A stretch of 36,216 bases of DNA from assembly GCA_005881275.1 (NCBI GenBank), contig VBEF01000083.1, forward strand, positions 1 through 36,216, in the 5' to 3' direction. This DNA is from Chloroflexota bacterium. GTDB lineage: Bacteria > Chloroflexota > Dormibacteria > Dormibacterales > Dormibacteraceae. The notes beneath the pieces were generated by a model. It saw only the letters and a program-made list of their open reading frames with translations, had not been told where the DNA came from and made no database searches. Below are positions 7,437 to 16,062 of this stretch, piece after piece. The translations under genes and the position numbers were made by a program. Each line of letters opens with the position of its first letter. The stretch's first letter is position 1.

Positions 7437-8275
7437 TCAGAGGTGTCGGCAAATCCATGCGCCTTAAGCGCGTCATCGACCAGGCCGGCGTTTCTGTCAT
7501 CTGTGCGCTGGACCACGGAATGACCTCGCCGCAGTTTCTCGAGCCGCTGGCCGACATCGCCACGCGGACGGCGGAAGCAGTTGCGGGCGGCGCGAACGTG
7601 ATCATGATGTCGAAGGGGATGATCCGGGTCGCGGAGCCCGCGTTCGCGCCGACGACCTCCCTCGCGCTGCTGCTGTCGGCATCGGCGAATCCTGAGCAGG
7701 GAGAGCCCGAGGTGGTCCAGATCGCCGAGGTCGAAGAAGCCGCGCGCCTGGGAGCCGACGCCGTCGTCTTGTTCACCGCCCTCGGCGGACACAACGAGCC
7801 GGGCATGGTCCGCATCCTCGCCGGCGTCGGCCGCGCCTGCGAAACACAGGGCATCCCGTTCATTGCCGAAGCCGAGTTTCCCACCACCTACGCGTCCGTC
7901 GACGAGCTCAAACAGCGCTACGGATTCGAGTACCTGCGACGCAATGTGCGACTGTGTGGCGAGCTCGGCGCCGACATCATCAAGACCAACTGGCCAGGCG
8001 ACGAGGCATCCTTTCGGCGCCTCGTCGAATCAGCCAACGGCATCCCCGTGGTGCTCGCGGGCGGATCGCGTCTGGAGGATGAGGAGCTGTTGAGCCGGAT
8101 GGAGTCTGCCATGTCCGCCGGCGCAATCGGATGCTCCGTGGGCCGCAACATCTTCATGCATCGCTCCCCCGAAGCGATCACACGCGCGCTCTCCAGGGTG
8201 ATCCGTGAGCGGTGGACGGCGGGCAAGGCCATCGGCGAGCTGAAGCAGGCGGTGGGCACCGTGGCGGCGCGATGA
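7433..8275 (+). CDS. Class I aldolase, DhnA/LsrF (DeoC/LacD) family
   Basis: This 280-residue TIM-barrel protein has ALDHGM (25-30), the Schiff-base lysine in DIIKTNWPG (Lys184) and the phosphate-binding strand VVLAGGSRLEDEEL near the C-terminus, all typical of the DhnA aldolase/LsrF group. Such enzymes cleave or form C-C bonds in phosphorylated ketoses or transfer acetyl groups from them. The start is GTG 7433 inside the gntR stop. With a FGGY kinase two genes downstream, a kinase-then-aldolase sequence on a sugar- or polyol-like compound is likely. The particular substrate is not readable from the sequence. Confidence 0.85.
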   Translation: MIRGVGKSMRLKRVIDQAGVSVICALDHGMTSPQFLEPLADIATRTAEAVAGGANVIMMSKGMIRVAEPAFAPTTSLALLLSASANPEQGEPEVVQIAEVEEAARLGADAVVLFTALGGHNEPGMVRILAGVGRACETQGIPFIAEAEFPTTYASVDELKQRYGFEYLRRNVRLCGELGADIIKTNWPGDEASFRRLVESANGIPVVLAGGSRLEDEELLSRMESAMSAGAIGCSVGRNIFMHRSPEAITRALSRVIRERWTAGKAIGELKQAVGTVAAR

Positions 8276-9215
8276 AGGCCGCCTTCATGACCGGCGTCGA
8301 CATGGTCGAGATCCGCAAGGTGACCGAGCCGGGGGTCGATCCGGAGGGAGCGCTCCTTCGCGTTGAGGCGTGCGGCATCTGCGGCACTGACGCGCGCACG
8401 TTCTTCAACGGCGATCCCCGCGCCCCGGCTCCGTGGATCCTCGGTCACGAACCGGTAGGCGTCCTCGAGGAAGTCGGCCCGCGCGCCGTGCTCCCTCCGG
8501 GGATCAAGAAGGGCGACCGCGTCTTTCTCGGCTCGATCCTCACTTGCGGCCGCTGCCGCTTCTGCATGGACGGGTTGCAGAACCTCTGCGACGAGCACCT
8601 TCTCTACGGCTACGACCCTTACCCAGGGGCGTACGCGGAGTACGCCGCGGTGCCGCCCATCGCGGTCAAGAACCTGATCCCGCTACCTGCCGACCCATCG
8701 GGTGCTGGCAGGCGGTTATGGCTCGCGACCGCGGCGCGAGCAAGGTCTTCTTGACCGACGTCAACCGGCAGCGGCTGGATGTGGCGCTGAAAGCGGTGGG
8801 CGGCTTTGTCGACGACTCATGGGTGGCGGGTGACGACAACGGCGTCGCCGAAGCCATGGAGCACACCGCGGGTCGAGGGCCCGAGCGCGTCATCGTGGCA
8901 GCGCCATCCAAGCAGGCGCAGCAAGCCGCCCTGGAGATGGCCGCCAAGCGGGCTCGTGTCGTTTACTTCGCCGGCCTGCCCAAGCATGACCCGGTCGCAC
9001 ACCTCGATATGAACCAGCTCCATTACAAAGAGCTCGCCATCCTCGGCGCTTATGGGGCGACCCACCGCCAGTACCGGATCACCATGGATTACCTCGAGCG
9101 CCGTCGCGACGAGCTGGCGTCCGTGGTGACGCATCGTTTTCCGCTTGCTCAGATCGGCGAGGCGTTCAATACCATCCGTTCGGGTTCTGGATTGAAAGTC
9201 GTCATCGTTCAGTGA
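8272..9215 (+). pseudogene. Zinc-dependent alcohol dehydrogenase (MDR family), broken by internal deletion and frameshift
   Basis: The first part (8272-8693) encodes the catalytic domain: zinc ligands in GICGTD (Cys37) and GHEP (His59, Glu60), and structural zinc cysteines 92, 95, 98 and 106. At about 8691-8696 the homology jumps frame. The second part resumes at PIGCWQAVMARDRGASKVFL and runs to 9215. The block between LIPLPAD and the Rossmann GxGPxG motif, about 30-35 residues in this family, is missing, and the reading frame shifts. Translated alone, the first frame stops at 8754. Start and stop retain 4-bp overlaps with both neighbours, so the gene was once a normal operon member. Recent inactivation or an assembly error are both possible. 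Confidence 0.88.
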
Positions 9216-10705
9216 CCGGGCCGTACGTGATCGGCTGCGATATCGGGAGCCAGGGCACCAACACCGCCCTGTATTCCGACGACGGCCGGCTGGTGGCCTC
9301 TGCTTACGAGGCCTACGACGTGCTCTTTCCTCGGCCCGGGTGGGCGGAGCAGGACCCGCGCGCTTGGATCAGCGCGCTTCATTCGACGTTGCGTCGCGTG
9401 CTCGACGAGGTGACGGAGGGAGGGTCCGCCGTGAAGGCGATCTCCTTCGGATCGCAGCTCGACGGCATGGTCGTCTGCGACGCGCAGGGAAAGCCACTGC
9501 GCAACGCGATGATCTGGATGGACCGGCGCGCCGAGGCGCAGGCCGCGGCCATGGCGCAGCGTGTGACGCGCGAGGACTTCTACCACCAGGTGGGCACCAA
9601 CCTGGATTCTTCGCATGCCGTGTTCAAAGCGCTCTGGGTCAAGGACGAAGAGCCCGACGTCTTCGCCAGCGCCGCTCGGCTCATGCCGCCCGGGTCGTTC
9701 GTGGTCCAGGAAGCGGCCGGCGTATCGATGGTGGATTACTCGAACGCCTCGTCGCTCGCGTTGCTCGACCCCCGGACGCGCAGGTGGTCGGACGCGGTTC
9801 TCGACGCCGCCGGCCTGAAGGCCCGCATGTTGCCCGAGCTCGCGCCCGGGACGCTGGGCGTGGGCACCGTCACCGAGGCCTTCGCGGCCGCGACCGGACT
9901 CGCGCGTGACACAGCCGTGGTCGTTGGATGCGGCGACGAGATGGCCGCCACGCTGGGCGCGGGCGTGTTCTCGCCCGGCGAGGTTTGCGACGTCGTGGGC
10001 ACGGCGGAACCCGTGTGCGCGGTGTCGTCGGCGCCGCGGGAGGACAGCACGATGCTGGTCGAATGTCATCCTCACGGCGACCCCGACAGCTGGCTGCTCG
10101 AAAATCCCGGCTTCGTCTCGGGAGGCAACTTGCGCTGGTGGCGCGATCATTTCTTCGGCCCCGACTCCGAGTACGACGCGATCTGCCGCCCGGCCGCCGA
10201 CGTGGCGCCTGGGGCGGAAGGACTTGTCTTCCTGCCCTGCATGCAGGGCGCGATGGCGCCGGAGTGGAACGGAGCGGCGCGTGGTGTGTTTTTCGGCTTG
10301 AGCCTGGCCCACACCAGGGCGCATATGACCCGCGCCCTGCTTGAAGGCAGCGCTTTTGCGCTGCGCGACATTCTCGAAGCGATGCAGAACGCCGGGCTGG
10401 AGGTTCGGCGCCTGACCATCGTCGGCGGCGGCGCCAGGGGCGCGCTGTGGCGGCAGATCAAGGCTGACGTGACAGGGCTGCCGGTCAGGGTGCCGGTGAA
10501 CGTCGAGACGACCGCGACGGGAGCCGGGATCCTGGCCGCGGTTGGATCGGGCTTGCAGCCGAGCGTCGCGTCCGCGGTCAGCGCGTTCGTTGCCTATCAA
10601 CCGGACGAGCTTCAGCCGGACCCGGAACGCCGCCAGGTTTACGGCGACGCATATAAAAGGTATCGCGAGGTGTACTTCGCGCTGAAGCCCGTCTTCAATG
10701 CCTGA
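9212..10705 (+). CDS. FGGY-family carbohydrate kinase (xylulokinase-like)
   Basis: The protein has 497 residues. It shows VIGCDIGSQGTNTALYSDDG at the N-terminus (phosphate-1 loop), FGSQLDGMVV, GCGDEMAATLGAGV with CDVVGTAEPV, and the adenosine motif TIVGGGARGALWRQIKADVT near residue 410, followed by VETTATGAGILAAVG. These mark a complete FGGY kinase that phosphorylates a sugar or polyol with ATP in the cytoplasm. GTG 9212 overlaps the end of the broken dehydrogenase by 4 bp. Together with the DhnA-type aldolase it suggests phosphorylation followed by aldol cleavage of the carbon skeleton. Substrate specificity is unknown. Confidence 0.9.
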   Translation: MTGPYVIGCDIGSQGTNTALYSDDGRLVASAYEAYDVLFPRPGWAEQDPRAWISALHSTLRRVLDEVTEGGSAVKAISFGSQLDGMVVCDAQGKPLRNAMIWMDRRAEAQAAAMAQRVTREDFYHQVGTNLDSSHAVFKALWVKDEEPDVFASAARLMPPGSFVVQEAAGVSMVDYSNASSLALLDPRTRRWSDAVLDAAGLKARMLPELAPGTLGVGTVTEAFAAATGLARDTAVVVGCGDEMAATLGAGVFSPGEVCDVVGTAEPVCAVSSAPREDSTMLVECHPHGDPDSWLLENPGFVSGGNLRWWRDHFFGPDSEYDAICRPAADVAPGAEGLVFLPCMQGAMAPEWNGAARGVFFGLSLAHTRAHMTRALLEGSAFALRDILEAMQNAGLEVRRLTIVGGGARGALWRQIKADVTGLPVRVPVNVETTATGAGILAAVGSGLQPSVASAVSAFVAYQPDELQPDPERRQVYGDAYKRYREVYFALKPVFNA

Positions 10706-12047
10706 GTCGGTGGTCGCGAGCGACGCCACCCGAGTCTTCCCGCTCGAGCTCGAGCGCCGTTATCCGGTCGTCGTCAGCGGCGATGGAGCCTGGGTGGAGG
10801 ATTCATCCGGCAAGCGTTATCTCGACGCGATGAGCGGCGGCTCGATGGCGGCCACGCTCGGCCACGGACGTCGCGACATCATCGCGGCGACCGCCGCGCA
10901 GGCGATTCGACTCTCGTACGTGCACAACGAGCGGCTGACCAATCCGGCGCGAGAACAGCTTGCCGCCGAGCTCGTCGAGCTGGGGCCGCCCGGCATGACC
11001 CGGGTGCGCTTCACGACCGGCGGTGCGGAGTCAAACGAGATGGCGATCCAGATGGCCCGCAGCTACCACGTCGAACGGGGCGACGGCAAGCGATGGCAGG
11101 TCATCTCTCCCGCGCAGGCTTATCACGGTCCGACGATGGCCACGCTCGGGCTGACGGGACGGCCAGGTTTGCAGCGACCATTCGGGCCCTACATGCCCGC
11201 CCATGGCCATATCCCGCCGAGCACCTGGCGTTTTGATCCGACCGGAGAGGCGGCACTGGCCGCGCTGGATCAGGTGCTCGACGAGATTGGCCCGGAAAAC
11301 GTGTCTGCCTACTTCTGCGAGCCGATCACGGCCGCCGCCCTTCCTGCGTACTCGCCGCCGGAACGCTTCTGGACCGGGCTCGCCGAACGCCGCGAACGCC
11401 ATGGGTTCCTCATCTGTTACGACGAGGTGGTCACCGGCCTCGGTCGCACGGGACACTGGTTCGCGGCCGAAAAGCTGCCGCTGACGCCGGACATCATCGC
11501 GACCGCCAAAGGCCTGGGCGCGGGTTACGCGGCGATCGGGGCGGTGCTGTGCGCCGACCACGTATACCAGGCGTTCGCCGGCGGGTCGCGAAAGTTCACC
11601 GTCGGACACACGTGGGACGGCGCGCCTCTCTCCTGTGCCGTGGGGCTGAAGGTGCTCGATGTGCTGCGGACCGAGGGCCTGATCGAGCGAGTGCGCGATA
11701 AGGGTCCGCGCCTGAGGGGCGAGCTCGCTGCCGCGCTTCAGGGGATCCCCATGGTGCGGGAGGTGCGCGGCCGTGGCTTTTTGATCGGCGTCGAGTACGT
11801 CGACCCGCGTGACGGCACGTCGTTCCTACCGCCGGAGCTCGGCGTGGCGCGCCGTGTCGATCTGACCGCCATGGATCGTGGCCTGATCGTCTACTCGACG
11901 ATGCCCACCCGCGACGGATTCGCCGGCGATCAGACGCTGTTCGCTCCGCCCTTCACCACTTCCGACGCCGAGCTGAGCGAGATGGTGCTGCGATTTGCGG
12001 AGACAATTCGAATCGTGGCGCGATGGCTCGACGGACAGCTCGGATGA
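10698..12047 (+). CDS. Class III aminotransferase (first tandem copy)
   Basis: This 449-residue PLP enzyme carries GGAESNEMAIQMAR, ISPAQAYHGPTMATLGLTGR, the PLP aspartate in CYDEVVTGLGRTG (Asp242) and Lys271 in TAKGLGAGYAAIGAVL, then HTWDGAPLSCAVGL. It should transfer an amino group between an omega-amine (or amino ketone/aldehyde pair) and a keto acid. The start ATG 10698 overlaps the kinase stop by 8 bp. The gene at 12733-14034 is a clear paralogue sharing long motifs, so the pair arose by duplication and may form a heteromer or act on successive intermediates. Confidence 0.92.
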   Translation: MPESVVASDATRVFPLELERRYPVVVSGDGAWVEDSSGKRYLDAMSGGSMAATLGHGRRDIIAATAAQAIRLSYVHNERLTNPAREQLAAELVELGPPGMTRVRFTTGGAESNEMAIQMARSYHVERGDGKRWQVISPAQAYHGPTMATLGLTGRPGLQRPFGPYMPAHGHIPPSTWRFDPTGEAALAALDQVLDEIGPENVSAYFCEPITAAALPAYSPPERFWTGLAERRERHGFLICYDEVVTGLGRTGHWFAAEKLPLTPDIIATAKGLGAGYAAIGAVLCADHVYQAFAGGSRKFTVGHTWDGAPLSCAVGLKVLDVLRTEGLIERVRDKGPRLRGELAAALQGIPMVREVRGRGFLIGVEYVDPRDGTSFLPPELGVARRVDLTAMDRGLIVYSTMPTRDGFAGDQTLFAPPFTTSDAELSEMVLRFAETIRIVARWLDGQLG

Positions 12048-12736
12048 CAGCGCCATGGCAACCCCGCACACTGATCCTCCAACACGAGGCGGCGACGCCG
12101 CCCGGCCTGATGGCGACCTGGCTGCACGAGCAGTCGGCGCGAGTCGAGACGCTGCGCATCGACGAGGACCAGCGTCCCCTCGATGCCCGCGATTACGACC
12201 TGATCGTGTCGCTGGGCTCGGAGTTCGCCGCGTTTGACGACTCGGTTCCATTCGTCCCGCGCGAAGCTCGATTATTCGAACAGGCGAGCGAGTCGGACGT
12301 ACCGATCCTGGGGCTGTGCTTTGGCGGCCAGATGCTGGCCCGCGTGCTCGGGGCCGAGCTGTATCGGTCAGAGCAATCGGAGATCGGCTGGCTTCCGGTC
12401 AGGACGACCGATCCGGACCTCGTCAGCGCCGGTCCATGGTTCCAGTGGCACTTCGACACCTTCACCGCCCCGCCCGGCGCAAGAGTCGTCGCCGCAACGG
12501 ACGTGGGGCCGCAGGCATTCGTCGCGGGCCGGAGCATGGGCTTGCAGTTCCACCCTGAAGTGACGCCCCAGATCATGGAAGAGTGGGTGCGCGTGTACCC
12601 GCACGAGCTCGAGGCAGAAGGGGTCGACCCCGAGAGCCTGCTCGACGAAACGCGGCGCCGCGCCGCGGAGGCCAGGCGGGTGACGTGGCGGCTCTTCGAC
12701 CGCTTCCGCGACGCGGTGGCAAGGCGAGGCCGATGA
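12044..12736 (+). CDS. Class I glutamine amidotransferase-like hydrolase
   Basis: The protein has 230 residues from ATG 12044, which overlaps the aminotransferase stop (ATGA). A GTG-type extension to 12023 is less likely. The triad is present: nucleophile Cys92 in ILGLCFGGQ, and His170 and Glu172 in LQFHPEVT. It resembles the GMP-synthase-like glutamine amidotransferase domain but stands alone without a synthase partner. In this operon, between two aminotransferases and before a gamma-glutamyl ligase, a role as gamma-glutamyl-amide hydrolase is plausible (inference). It overlaps the next gene by 4 bp. Confidence 0.85.
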   Translation: MTAPWQPRTLILQHEAATPPGLMATWLHEQSARVETLRIDEDQRPLDARDYDLIVSLGSEFAAFDDSVPFVPREARLFEQASESDVPILGLCFGGQMLARVLGAELYRSEQSEIGWLPVRTTDPDLVSAGPWFQWHFDTFTAPPGARVVAATDVGPQAFVAGRSMGLQFHPEVTPQIMEEWVRVYPHELEAEGVDPESLLDETRRRAAEARRVTWRLFDRFRDAVARRGR

Positions 12737-14034
12737 CCACCAGCCGAGTGGCCGCGGACCAGACGAGCATCTTTCCGCGCTTTCTCGATTTGGCGTATCC
12801 AAACATCGAGCGCGGCGACGGGGTGTGGCTGTACACGACAAGCGGAGAAAGAATTCTCGACGCATGCTCAGGTGGCGCCATGGTTTCGAGCCTGGGTCAC
12901 GGAGCACGGGAGATCATCGACGCCGGCACGCGACAGGCCGAGAAGATCGCCTACTTCTATATGGACCACTTCACGAACGAGCCGCAAGAGCGGCTGGCGG
13001 AGCGTTTGGTCGCCGTGGCCGCGCCCGAGATGGCGCGCGTGCGCTTCGCCTCGAGCGGTTCGGAGGCCAACGAGACCGCGCTGCGATTGGCGCGGGCTTA
13101 CCACGTCGATCGCGGAGAGCCAGACCGCTGGAGGGTGATCTCCCCCGCGCAGGCCTACCACGGCTCGACGATGGCTACGCTTGCGCTGACCGGCCGCACG
13201 CGCACCCTGCAGGACCCGTACGCGCCTTACCTCTCGCCGCATCTTCACGTCGGCAACGGCGACTCGGCGCTGAGCGAGCTCGATCAGCGACTCGAGGAAG
13301 CGGGACCAGGCAATGTGGCGGCGTTCTTCTGCGAGCCGATCAGCGGCGCTGCCTACCCTGCCTATTCGCCGCCGGAAAAGTTCTGGCGAGGTCTCGACGC
13401 GCGCCGCAAGCAGCACGGATTTCTCATCTGCTTCGACGAGGTCGTCACCGGGATGGGACGCGCAGGGAGCTGGTTCGCCTACCAGCAGCTGCCCATCGAG
13501 CCGGACATTGTCACCACCGGCAAAGGCCTGGGCGCGGGATACGCGCCGATTAGCGCCGTCCTCTGCAAGCAACACGTCTACGACGCGATCGACAGGGGCT
13601 CGCGTTTCTTCGACCTGGGCCACACGTGGGACGGGGCGCCGATCTCATGCGCCACCGGTCTCGCGGTGCTGGACGCGCTGGCCGGCCGCGGCCTCGTGCA
13701 ACGCGTACGTGAGCGGGGACCGCGCCTCCTCGCCGACCTCCGGTCCGCTGTCGAGGACAACCGCCTCGTCGCCGAGGTCCGCGGCCGAGGCTTTCTTCTG
13801 GGGGTCAGCCTGGTCGACCTGCCGGATGAGATGCATGCCGACGAGCGGGTGGAGGATGCCGCGCTCAACCATGGCCTTCTTGTCAGCGCCACCCACTCGA
13901 CAGCCGACGGATACGCCGGTGATGAAGTCCTCCTGGCTCCCGCTTTCACGAGCACAGATGAGGAGCTCGAGATGATGGTCCTCCGCTTCGGGCAGGCGCT
14001 CGCCGATGTTGCCCGATCGTTGGCACAAGGATGA
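12733..14034 (+). CDS. Class III aminotransferase (second tandem copy)
   Basis: The protein has 433 residues from ATG 12733. The frame is open upstream, but ATG 12733 overlaps the amidotransferase stop (ATGA) and matches the N-terminus of the first copy. Motifs are SSGSEANETALRLARAYHV, ISPAQAYHGSTMATLALTGR, CFDEVVTGMGRAG (PLP Asp235) and Lys264 in TTGKGLGAGYAPISAVL, then HTWDGAPISCATGL. It is a complete PLP aminotransferase closely related to 10698-12047. It lies directly before the glutamine-synthetase-like gene. Amino donor and acceptor are unknown. Confidence 0.92.
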   Translation: MTTSRVAADQTSIFPRFLDLAYPNIERGDGVWLYTTSGERILDACSGGAMVSSLGHGAREIIDAGTRQAEKIAYFYMDHFTNEPQERLAERLVAVAAPEMARVRFASSGSEANETALRLARAYHVDRGEPDRWRVISPAQAYHGSTMATLALTGRTRTLQDPYAPYLSPHLHVGNGDSALSELDQRLEEAGPGNVAAFFCEPISGAAYPAYSPPEKFWRGLDARRKQHGFLICFDEVVTGMGRAGSWFAYQQLPIEPDIVTTGKGLGAGYAPISAVLCKQHVYDAIDRGSRFFDLGHTWDGAPISCATGLAVLDALAGRGLVQRVRERGPRLLADLRSAVEDNRLVAEVRGRGFLLGVSLVDLPDEMHADERVEDAALNHGLLVSATHSTADGYAGDEVLLAPAFTSTDEELEMMVLRFGQALADVARSLAQG

Positions 14035-15314
14035 GCAGCGTTACGCCGAGCGAGCACGTCGAGTTCGTGCTCCTTGTCATCCCCGACGTGAACGGCTCGC
14101 TTCGTGGCAAGGCCCTGCGTCCCGACGCCTTCGAAGCCGCCCTCCGGCACGGCACCGTGATGACGGACCTGCTTCTCGCGCTCGACCCGCTGGATACACC
14201 GATTCCGGACTACGAAAAGTTCGGTATCCGGTCTGGCGCTGCCGACCTTGTCGTCCAGCCGGAGCCGTCGACGCTTCACGACATGCGATGGCGGCCAGGC
14301 TGGCGCGTGTGCCTGGGCACGCCGAGCTGGCCGGACGGCAGCCGTTGCGATCTCGCCTCTCGAGAAGTGTTGCGAGGTGCGCTCGCCCAGATGCTGGAGA
14401 CGGGATATGACGCGATGGCGGCAATCGAATACGAGGTGCGCCTGAAGGATGCGGCGAACGTCCCGATGACCACGGGCATCAGCTACAGCGCCGGGGAAGT
14501 CGTTGCGCTCGACTCGTTCGTCAGCGCGCTGCGACCGGCGCTGGAAGGTCTTGGCGTCGAGCTCACCGCCGTGCACACGGAGGCGGCACCCGGGTTGGTG
14601 GAGCTGAACCTGGCGGCCCGCCCCGCGCTGCAGGCGGCCGACGATGCCGCCTATACCAAGCTCGCGGTCAAAGAGCTCGCCCGCTCCATGGATCTGCAAG
14701 CGAGCTTTCTGGCCAAGACGGCCGCCGGAGAAGAGGGATCCAGCGGGCACGTGCATTTCTCATGCTGGCGCGACGGCTCCAACGCGTTCGCGACCGGCGC
14801 CGATGTGATGAGATCCGCGATCGCCGGTGTGCTGGAGCACCTGCCCGCGGCGTCGCTGCTTCTCAACCCGACGATCAACTCTTACAAGCGGCTGGTCCCG
14901 GGCTGGTTCGCCCCGACCAACGTCAGCTGGGGCGTCGAGAATCGGTCCTGCGCGGTGCGCGCGATTACCTCCGCCAGGCCAGAGCTCTGCCGTTTCGAGT
15001 GCAGGCGACCCGGCGCGGACGCCAATCCATACCTCGCGCTGGCGGCGATCGCGGTCGCGGCCGCAGACGGCTTGCGTCGCGGCGCCAGACCGCCAGAACC
15101 GGTGGTCGGAGATGCCTACTCCCGGGCGGACCTGACAATGCTTCCGTCGTCGCTCGAAGCGTCGCTGCTCGCATTCGGGGCCGATACCGTGTTGCAGCGC
15201 GGTCTCGGCGAGACTTTCAGCGACTACTACGCCACCTCGCGCTCCTGGGAGCTGAAGGCCTGGCAGGAGACGGTGACCGAGTGGGAGAAGATCCGCTACG
15301 AGCGGAGCGTCTGA
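14031..15314 (+). CDS. Glutamine-synthetase-like gamma-glutamylamide ligase (second copy)
   Basis: The protein has 427 residues, about 30 fewer than the divergent ligase. Active-site elements are present: AAIEYEVRL (Glu133, Glu135), TEAAPGLVELNLA (Glu184, Glu191), GHVHFSCW (His240, His242), NSYKRLVPGWFAPTNVSWG and RRPGADANPYLAL. One difference is Leu in place of Gln in the PGQ.E motif seen in the other ligase. It probably ligates glutamate to an amine, with a substrate pocket unlike 3422-4798. It is the last gene of the operon (ATGA overlap with the aminotransferase) and runs 19 bp into the convergent PuuD-like gene. Confidence 0.87.
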   Translation: MSSVTPSEHVEFVLLVIPDVNGSLRGKALRPDAFEAALRHGTVMTDLLLALDPLDTPIPDYEKFGIRSGAADLVVQPEPSTLHDMRWRPGWRVCLGTPSWPDGSRCDLASREVLRGALAQMLETGYDAMAAIEYEVRLKDAANVPMTTGISYSAGEVVALDSFVSALRPALEGLGVELTAVHTEAAPGLVELNLAARPALQAADDAAYTKLAVKELARSMDLQASFLAKTAAGEEGSSGHVHFSCWRDGSNAFATGADVMRSAIAGVLEHLPAASLLLNPTINSYKRLVPGWFAPTNVSWGVENRSCAVRAITSARPELCRFECRRPGADANPYLALAAIAVAAADGLRRGARPPEPVVGDAYSRADLTMLPSSLEASLLAFGADTVLQRGLGETFSDYYATSRSWELKAWQETVTEWEKIRYERSV

Positions 15315-15982
15315 GCTCGGCGCGCCCGGTCCACGAATCGCTCGAAAAGCTTGCGCGCCCACGGAAGGTCTGAGGAGAGCTCTTCGGGATGGCACTGCAC
15401 GGCGACGATGAGACCATCCGAAGTCTCGACTCCCTCGACGGTGCCGTCTTCGCCTCGAGCCGTCTGCCTCAGCCCGGGCGCCAGCTTGCCGATCGCCTGG
15501 TGATGCAGGCTGTTGACGCGTAGCTTCTCCAGACCAGCCGCGCGGCCGAGCTCCGACCTTGGATCGACCTCGATCGTGTGGGCGAGATGGTTGCGGCCGA
15601 ATGAGCGGACCTCGTGTCCGTCCAGATGCTGCAGCAGCGATCCGCCCATGGCCACGTTGATCACCTGCTGGCCGCGGCAGATCCCCATCACCGGCAGGCC
15701 GCGGTCTCGAGCCTGCGCGAAGAGCCTCAGCTCCGTGTCATCGAGCTGCCGGTCGACCGGCCCAACCTTGGGATCGGGTTCTTCTCCATAGAGGGAGGGA
15801 TCGACGTCCCACCCGCCAGGCAGCAGGAGGCCGTCAAGCTCGGGCAGAGACCCCGTGCCGGCCGGCAGCTCCACCGCGTCGGCCCCCACCGCCTCGACCG
15901 CGCGTTGATAGGGGAGGTAGTAGCCGTCCCCACGCCGGGCGCTGGTGGTGATACCGATCCTGGGGCGGGCTTCTTTCGTCAC
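15296..15982 (-). CDS. Gamma-glutamyl-gamma-aminobutyrate hydrolase-like (PuuD, peptidase C26)
   Basis: This 228-residue class I amidotransferase-fold hydrolase shows the PuuD signature PGGWDVDPSLYGEEPDP (55-71), nucleophile Cys102 in VMGICRGQQVINVAMGG, the SLHHQAI motif (158-164) and His198/Glu200 in VAVQCHPEE. PuuD frees the end product from a gamma-glutamyl-amide, returning glutamate. The start is GTG 15982. It converges with the ligase operon and diverges from an RpiR regulator. Together with the two ligases it supports a gamma-glutamylation route. A weak promoter candidate lies upstream: TTGACA (16025-16020) and TAATCT (16000-15995), 19 nt apart. Confidence 0.88.
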   Translation of the reverse strand: MTKEARPRIGITTSARRGDGYYLPYQRAVEAVGADAVELPAGTGSLPELDGLLLPGGWDVDPSLYGEEPDPKVGPVDRQLDDTELRLFAQARDRGLPVMGICRGQQVINVAMGGSLLQHLDGHEVRSFGRNHLAHTIEVDPRSELGRAAGLEKLRVNSLHHQAIGKLAPGLRQTARGEDGTVEGVETSDGLIVAVQCHPEELSSDLPWARKLFERFVDRARRAQTLRS

Positions 15983-16062
15983 CGTAATGCGACAAGATTA
16001 CGATCGGCCGTGCGCGTTTTGTCAAGAACGTTCCTAAATAGGGTCAATTTGGACGAAATGAA
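15983..16062. promoter_or_regulatory. Divergent control region between puuD-like and rpiR genes
   Basis: This 80-bp AT-richer gap holds the starts of both genes. It contains the perfect palindrome GAACGTTC (16026-16033), a possible RpiR operator, and TTGACA on the minus strand at 16025-16020. It also carries CGACAAGAT near its left end, a string also present at the gntR operator (6655-6663), which may hint at co-regulation. No strong plus-strand promoter is evident. Confidence 0.4.

Noticed and set aside
8680-8760. Programmed frameshift in the zinc dehydrogenase
   Set aside because: About 30 residues including the first Rossmann strand are missing at the shift, so recoding would not restore a normal protein; deletion fits better.
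9209-10729. 506-codon open frame on the minus strand opposite the FGGY kinase
   Set aside because: Antisense shadow of a complete kinase; composition (Arg, His, Gly, Ala) and lack of any motif show it is not coding.
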